This document shows positions 57,901 to 64,000 of a DNA stretch of 64,000 bases, one piece after another. Within the stretch, counting starts at the first letter, position 1. Every line of letters begins with the position of its first letter. The notes under the pieces were generated by a model that worked only from the letters and a program-made list of their open reading frames with translations, was not told the DNA's origin and ran no database searches. Origin of the DNA: Hofstenia miamia (lineage: Eukaryota > Xenacoelomorpha > Acoela > Hofsteniidae); NCBI GenBank assembly GCA_900660155.1, contig CABFPE010000528.1, positions 470,288 through 534,287 on the forward strand. The letters are read 5' to 3'. Both the position numbers and the translations under genes were made by a program.

Positions 57901-58907
57901 AAATGCCTTCTTGTCTATGGCGTTTGCATAAATTGCTTACATAAAAACGGGCGTAATTCAACAAAGGAATTTCATAAATATCAATTTTTATATTGAAGTA
58001 TTCTCCTACGCCTATATAAGATCACACCTGGTTTGAGGCACACACAAAAACATTGCACTGCAAAACATGGAATCAGGAATATGTCAACAAGAAAATATGG
58101 AATAGCATTTAAACTAAGTTTTATAATTTTCAATTCCTAGATGATATTGCTTATTATAATGATTTCAGTCAAAAGTGAATGATCATCAATAACAAGTTGC
58201 CAGATTATGGATCTCCCTAGAATTTGGCAATATCATTGAACTAAACGCAAAATCACTCAATATATTTGCATGTATGGGAAACGCATGACTTCCAAAAAAT
58301 TTGATAAGCTCTGCGGTTGAGAAAAGAAGTAATAAGGAAAAATCCTATCGTGTAACGTCGCAAATTATGAATCCGTTATGGGTTTTTATAAAGAGCCTTC
58401 TGTGTTTCTTAGCAATGGCCCTGATTCCAGCTTTGTAGTTCGATAGTATTAATAACACTTAATTGTTGTGGTTGAAGCGCACATGGTATATTCTAAAGTA
58501 CCAATGCCGATCATCGTTAATTTTTAAGTATTTTTCTATTTTAAGCTCTGTTTATACTATAAGTTTTTCCCGATGACCTTACTTTTATTTACAAAGCAAT
58601 TATTAGATTAACAAAATGTTAGGTTTCGTGTACACGGTAAGCTTTCTCTTTCAACTTTTCTTTCATTTACTATATCAATTGTATCATATTTAATGCCACT
58701 TGCAAACGTTGTTTCTAAATGTATAGTTGCAGTGAGCAATGCCATTGCTTTACCTTTATTCACGACCGTCTAACCAATCGCTTAAAGTCAGGTCAGGAAC
58801 TCTGTACAGTTACACGCCCTCTAAGACATTCACTTTACCCAGGAGCCGCTGTTGGGAGCAGACTCACAAAATAATCGATGATTGGTATTGATACCATAGA
58901 ATACATC
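54961..58907. other. right-arm segment without recognised genes
   Basis: Mirrors the left arm (35441-37631, 31200-31967, 28920-29663). One frame (57240-57470, GNGKKSSPMPWPVDIDKKV) partly persists in the left arm, but it breaks there and has no known motif. The empty site for the solo LTR lies near 58490-58505. Confidence 0.45.
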
Positions 58908-59556
58908 CATCAGACGAAATATTTTGTGACGACTTTCGATAGATGGCGCACAAAAATTCTGCAATTATTCAATCTATAGCCTATCTTTATACATTGAATA
59001 AAATTTTATNCTACATCTATAATTTTGCACTCCGCTAAAGTATATATAATTTTAATGTATAATGTGTATTACGTACATTATTTTTCTCGATTGTTTAGGT
59101 AGACTACATAATTGAGAAGAAATAATTCTGAAGAAATACAGTTCATTTCAGATGCACTTCCAATGCTCAACTTAGGCTACAGAATTTGTAAAATACATGA
59201 ATTTGGTATTCAATAATTGTTCAGGAATTGAAAACTTCTTGAGCAATTATATTTAAATTTTGATTTGGAAGTAACACTATATGAATTTAATATCAAATAA
59301 TCAATTTTTTCAAATTTTACTACAAGTAAATGAATAGAATGTAGTATATGTAGATGTATTATAGTGAGCATATAATCCCGTTTATTTCTATGCATCATTT
59401 GAGAGAGTGAATGATAATGGACCGGAGCTATTATTTCAAACATCGCAATAAATTGAGTTCATTTAATTTCAAATAATATTTTGTAAATATTTAATTTCAC
59501 TATACTACGTTCCCGCTAGAGGGCTTGTAAATCACTAAATTAAATTTCGTGCAATG
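58908..59556. mobile_element. 649-bp MITE with an empty site in the other arm
   Basis: Ends CATCAGACGAAAT (58908) and ATTTCGTGCAATG (to 59556). The left arm has the uninterrupted site (TACATCATGAGAGTTTC in this orientation, near 27340). A related partial copy lies at 8558-8762. No coding sequence. Carries AGATGGCGC and CTAGAGGGC near its ends. A single N lies inside at 59010. Superfamily not determined, since no clear target duplication is visible. Confidence 0.75.
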
Positions 59557-59889
59557 ATGAGCGTTTCAGCAATGAAGGATTTAAGATATATGTTGTTATT
59601 AATACTATTCAATTACATACCTAGAATCAATGACATGGAAAGGGGGAAAGAGGGGTTTTATACCCTTGGCTCATGAGGTATAAAGAACCCGTTTTAATCC
59701 AAAAATGCACTTTGATCAACAAGTCATCAATTTTTTTTCAAGCAGAAAGGCTTGAAAGCCTATGATTTGTTGCTAAGAAAATATAATTTTCGTTTGCTAA
59801 TTTATCAACATATTTTTGCTGCATATGCATGCATGTTTACGAAAATTTTTAGCACTTTTGCATTATCCCCTCACCCTAATAACTGCACA

Positions 59890-60490
59890 AATTGCTAATT
59901 TATCAACAACTCTAGTCCTAACCTAAGCCATAACCCAAACCATAACCAAAATTCCAAACCTAACTCTAACCATATCCCTATCCCTAACCTTAAGCTAAAC
60001 TCTACCATAGACTTTTACTTAAAATTTGAAGTCTTTTTCTTTACCCTAACTCGAATCTTAACCCAAACTATAAACTTAATATTATACTATATTTTTCATC
60101 AATGCAGAGCGAGCCGACTCAATGAAAACAATTCATTTGAATTTTGTAAACAAATTAACTATGTGAAAAGGTGCAAGGAATGGCGCTGTGTAAATTGTAC
60201 AAATATAGCTAAATCGTATATTTGCTTTGTAAACAAACAAAAGCAGCGTGGTTGAACAATTAATTAGAATATTAACAGTAGGATAATATAATAATTTTGT
60301 AATTCATATTGAAACTTACTGATATTAATAATACATTTATATATTTCTTCTACATAATGTTTGGTCTATGGCTTGGTTTAAGGCTAGGATTAAGGTGCCG
60401 GTTGCCTTAGGTTAGGGTTATAGCTTGGGCTTGGTGGAAAATGTTGTGGTTGAGGTTAAGTTTAGGACTAAATTATTAAATTGATAAACT
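59890..60490. repeat. telomere-like degenerate arrays, right-arm copy
   Basis: Mirror copy of 26457-27110, with C-strand type motifs at 59930-60070 and G-strand type at 60400-60470. It shares the opposed orientation. An extra about 90 bp with a second GCTAATTTATCAACA end is present at about 59820-59915, absent from the left arm. Confidence 0.7.
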
Positions 60491-60862
60491 AGCATATTTC
60501 TGAAATTATTTAAAAGGGGAGAGAAAAAGCAAAAGTACCAAAATTTTAATTGATCTTATCGAAATGAGAAAAATTGCAATTGTCATGATTGCTATTGTGG
60601 GTTCAAGTGGGCGTGGCCCTGTATAGAATCAAGTTATTTAATAATAATAAATTGTATCTCTATCCCAATGGAATTCTGGTAATCCTAGTTATCCTGTAAA
60701 TTTTAATTGTAAAATTTACATTAATTAACTTTCCGATTGAAAATTACAACTGCTAAAAATGGTTAAGTATCATGTTTCATTTGCTAAGAACATCAGCCAA
60801 TAGGATAAAAATGTGTTCTGCAATTGTATATACGATTTAGAATCCAAGAGGAAATCATAATA

Positions 60863-61709
60863 ATGAACTCGTCTGTGGCAGTAATTGGACTTTGGGAAGA
60901 TATTCCATTGTCGACTGTCCTAATTTCGACTGTGTTGGTTTCTGCGGGGGCCATTCTCAATACTACTATTATTTTAGTTTACGCACACAGTCCTCAATTG
61001 AAGCAAGTTTTTACTAATAAAATAATGGCGAGCCTTGCTTGCGTCGATCTTTGTACTTGCATATCAAAATTTTTCGATACATGGCTACAGCCTCTGATGT
61101 CCGTACCTTCAGGAATATGGGGTCACTTATTTTGTCGCATAATTATGTCTACGTATTTCATGTGGACGTTTATTACTATGTCAATATTACACGTTATTTT
61201 GGTATCACTTGACAGATATATAGCTGTAATCTATCCAGTGAAGTACAAGCTTTGGACAACAAAGTATGGTAAAAATAACACATTATTCATTTTCGTATAT
61301 TTCTTAGGAGGGCTAATGGCAATTCAAGGGTTATTCCTTTTCAGCTATAAGAATAACGAATGCCTTTCAATTATATCTTTTATATACGCGCTCGTATATC
61401 AGCATCATTAAAAGAGTTCTAATGCGATCTCAAGTAAATAGAAAAGGCAATAAAAGATTAATGATAATGTCTAGCACAATTACAGTTGTCTTTGTAATTT
61501 GCACGTTCCCTTGTTATATTATTGTTTGTGCTTATAGTGTAAATGAAGTCTATGAACTGGGCTTTGAAATTTCACTGGATGACCCCGTTTATCATGTCAC
61601 TGTAAAATTAGTGATAACATCGTCGCTTCTTAACCCTTGTATTTATACGATACAAAGCAATACCTTTCAAAAAGCTTTAATTGCCTTTGTAAAAGATATC
61701 ATTTATTAA
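60863..61709 (+). pseudogene. class A GPCR, second copy, broken
   Basis: Duplicate of 25175-26089 on the opposite strand. The first about 167 codons match the intact copy, through DRY and C167. A 78-bp deletion then removes 26 codons (end of extracellular loop 2 and most of helix 5). About 25 bp further on, a 10-bp insertion (CGCGCTCGTA between two TATA) shifts the frame, ending the protein after ALVYQHH. The remainder (61422-61709) still reads helix 6, helix 7 and NPCIY in the old frame without further damage. The product would lack helices 5-7 and cannot signal in the usual way. The polyadenylation signal at 61871 is retained. The lesion looks recent. Confidence 0.88.
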
Positions 61710-61749
61710 TATATTATATAAAGTAAATGACTATAACTGCTCTGCCTAT

Positions 61750-62580
61750 AAATATTTTTTAAAAAAGATCTTATTAACAAAATAGTTAATATCCAGTACT
61801 TCATTCATGAATTTGCATTTTTTGCAGTATACAGGTACGCAAAAATGGTGTTTATTCCCAAATTTATTTTAATAAAAGAATGCTACTCTCATGCATAACA
61901 TTCACAACCCTAATATACTTTTATAAATATACATTATTAAAATTTTTTAATAATTTTGTCAAGACATTTATTCTTAAAAATATTGCTTCCCTATTTAAAA
62001 TTCATAGACAGATAAAAAATTAACAGAGATTTTTCAAGATTTATAATTTGAAAGATAATAATACTTGATTGATCAGTATAAAGTCTCTAGTAATAGATTC
62101 AATGCTTTGCAATTGTTTATTTTGTATTGCTTATACAATATTTAGAAGCGATATATTTACATGTAATCGAGTTAAATACATATACACGTTAATTAAATTT
62201 CATAATTTCACCTATATTGCTTGATTAATTATCAGAACAAACATGCAACCGCTGGTGTTAGCAAAGAACCTGCCGATAGAATTCAAACCTGATTGATAAT
62301 CTAAAGCTGTTGTAAAGTTGTTTTAATGATGCATTGACAGGTTTTCCTAATATAATTTTGATAGTAATCCCTTTATAAAAATGAGTGAGCCACTCAAAAT
62401 TGTCTAGTGAAGGGGAAACCACAATCGTTTTTCTGAGTAATACCGCCTGCTATGACGATGAACATTGGGTATTAAACCATTGTGCACAGCGGTTGTACAT
62501 TGTAGTTTAAAGCCAAGCATTGTTACTTGCAATTAAAATATCAATCACGTTAAATTAATTTCAAAATTGAGTGGAGGTAA
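61750..62580. other. 3' flank of the right arm, no gene seen
   Basis: Matches the left arm to 62402 except for about 210 bp near 62048-62258 that is absent there. Beyond 62402 the two flanks are unrelated. Confidence 0.45.
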
Positions 62581-62586
62581 AAAGGT

Positions 62587-63060
62587 TTGGCGAGTTATAT
62601 TGCCACATCTAATAAACTGGTCGGTACTGCCCGTTCTTATGACATCGCTTATGGGGAAAAAGTCAAATTTATGGCCGAATCGCATTGTCAAACTGCAAAA
62701 CATAAGAAAAACATTGCGCATACCGAAAAGCGACAATTAACCTTACACCCAACTTCTACTCCACAAAATAAGTTTTTTCGAGATATAACCTCAGCTATGT
62801 TAAGTCAAATTCCTCTACAGAAAATTGAGAACCCACATTTTAAGAATTTCTTGGAAACGAGATGCGGCCGCTCATGTCCATCTGAATCAACAATGCGTAA
62901 GGAATATTTGCAAAAAGAATATCTTGATTCCATTAAAAAAACGCAAGAAAATTTGATAAATCACGATATTTACATTGTCGTAGATGAGACAACAGTCGCC
63001 CAAAGCCAATCAATTGTTGCAGGAAAATTGGAAGACAATAATGCCTACCCTTCTCGAAAT
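62587..63060 (+). pseudogene. hAT transposase N-terminal fragment (CGBP1-like)
   Basis: Reads AESHCQTAKHKKNIAH (the second half of a BED/CGBP-type zinc finger), IPLQKIENPHFKNFLE, CPSESTMRKEYL and IYIVVDETTVAQSQSIVAGK, the last holding the first catalytic Asp block. The start lacks an ATG and the first half of the finger. After about codon 155 the sequence passes into the palindromic array at 63050-63200, so the remaining about 400 residues are missing. A fifth distinct hAT lineage in this window. Confidence 0.75.
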
Positions 63061-63200
63061 TTCTTGAAAAACATTAAAGAAAATTCAATTTTCTGCAAAA
63101 TCATTAAAGAAATTAAAGAAAATTACAGAATCTTTAAAGATTTTAATGATTTTGCTAATAAAATAATTCTTTAAAATAATCAAAGAAATTGAATTTTATT
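63050..63200. repeat. array of short palindromes (TTTAAAGA type)
   Basis: Irregular repeats of ATTAAAGAAAATT, AATCTTTAAAGATT and TTCTTTAAAAT in both orientations over about 150 bp. It begins abruptly inside the hAT fragment. It resembles in design the arrays at 6985-7200, 32518-32708 and 52527-52695, with a different unit. A possible element end ATTATCTGGG lies at about 63396-63405, like the TTATCTGGG end of 52499-53289. Confidence 0.45.
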
Positions 63201-63205
63201 TAAGA

Positions 63206-64000
63206 AAGACACTAAAGCAGAGCCTGATATGATACAAAGCTCTCTTAAGAATTCGATTTTCATACTTTAAAACTCCAAAAGTAGTGCTCACTGAGTCAGG
63301 GTCTGGATGATTTTGCATTTTGGCCCCACATGAAGTAGAACTTCGTCATTTGAAATGATTTGAAATAGTAAGCTTCAGTAATAATGTAATTACTGTAATT
63401 ATCTGGGTTGATTGACTCAAATCTTTTTGAAATTATCAGCTAGTTCCATAAAATATTTGTTTTAGAAAAATAGATAATCATTTAAACAAAAAGTAGAAAA
63501 ATAATAAAAAAAACGTTAGCATAGTGATATTAAGCAATTTTTGTGTACCCCATAGTAGACTTGTACAGACCCCGAGTTCTTACTGTTAAGCTTCACCTTG
63601 GAGAAAATGAATTTTGACCCAACCCAACAATGCAAATTACTTCATGTCCTAATAGAGTTCCTGTTCGCCCAATGTAGCTTTGAGCACAGCAGTAGTAAGA
63701 TAAGGCCAGGCCCTGTTACACAAACTGACATTTTGACCTCTGCGATATTGATGAGTGTTTTTAGTGACTCATCAGTTGATTGACATTTCCGCCAATGGAT
63801 TTTCAGTGACGTCAAATATTTTTAAGTATGTCTACTAATGGATTTTCAATTAGTAATGCTTTTAATTGATTTTCATGATTCATGTTGGGGCCACTTTTTG
63901 GCATGACTAATTTCACTTTGTTAATATCACATTTGTTTGCATTACGCCATGTTAATATATACCTTATTATAACAACCCCTTTCGGGATACGTACACATAA
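63206..64000. other. intergenic to the window end, no gene seen
   Basis: Unremarkable AT-rich sequence; the short open frame at 63598-63783 has no recognised motif. Confidence 0.4.

Larger units (their letters stand above)
46748..62402 (-). repeat. right arm of the giant inverted duplication
   Basis: Reverse complement of 24716-40270 in the collinear blocks listed for the left arm. Right-arm-only material: about 7.25 kb at 47706-54960 (piggyBac, LINE, short-palindrome element, mariner, TFP gene); a 649-bp MITE (58908-59556); about 90 bp near 59820-59915; and about 210 bp near 62048-62258. Confidence 0.9.

Overview
The window is AT-rich, intron-era eukaryotic DNA from an animal, almost certainly an invertebrate. 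Evidence is a single-exon rhodopsin-class GPCR, a secreted Ly6/three-finger (TFP) gene, metazoan-type hAT, piggyBac, mariner, Penelope and LINE elements, and telomere-like TTAGGG-derived motifs. I cannot name the species. The sequence is a scaffold: there is one 713-base gap (10619-11331) and single-base gaps at 9218, 9820, 35440, 37633, 39312, 43000, 52099 and 59010, several beside (TA)n tracts. Joins at those points should be treated with caution.

Layout. 0-9 kb holds a nearly whole hAT transposon (119-2495), a mariner remnant and a truncated ZMYM1/ZNF862-like hAT gene. 9-12 kb holds a gap-linked duplication, a mariner-derived element with long terminal inverted repeats and the large gap. 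12-24 kb is a nest of decayed Ty3/gypsy-like LTR fossils, one of them interrupted by a 1.7-kb block carrying an 84-bp minisatellite. 24.7-62.4 kb is the dominant structure: a very large inverted duplication (arms about 24.7-40.3 and 46.7-62.4 kb, spacer about 6.5 kb). Each arm carries one copy of the same GPCR gene, intact in the left arm and broken in the right. Because the arms were once identical, they expose insertions as filled and empty sites: a solo LTR with a 4-bp target duplication, a 649-bp inverted-repeat element, and a hAT fragment. The spacer holds two inverted Penelope-like copies, each with a hammerhead-ribozyme-like motif, and a decayed transposase of the DGK...DT..NTG type. 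Arm-specific blocks hold two LINE fragments, a piggyBac element, a mariner relic and the TFP gene. 62.4-64 kb holds a hAT N-terminal fragment that runs into a short-palindrome array.

The most novel-looking signal is a family of roughly 0.8-kb non-autonomous elements (52499-53289 and 32505-33357). Their internal cores are clearly homologous, but their ends are filled with arrays of completely different short palindromes: AACAACGTTGTT in one, CCACCAGTGGACCACTGG in the other. Two further arrays of other short palindromes (about 7.0-7.2 kb and 63.05-63.2 kb) may be kin. Host genes are few: the GPCR (one working copy, one pseudogene) and the TFP gene, which has one in-frame stop. Everything else with coding potential is transposon-derived.
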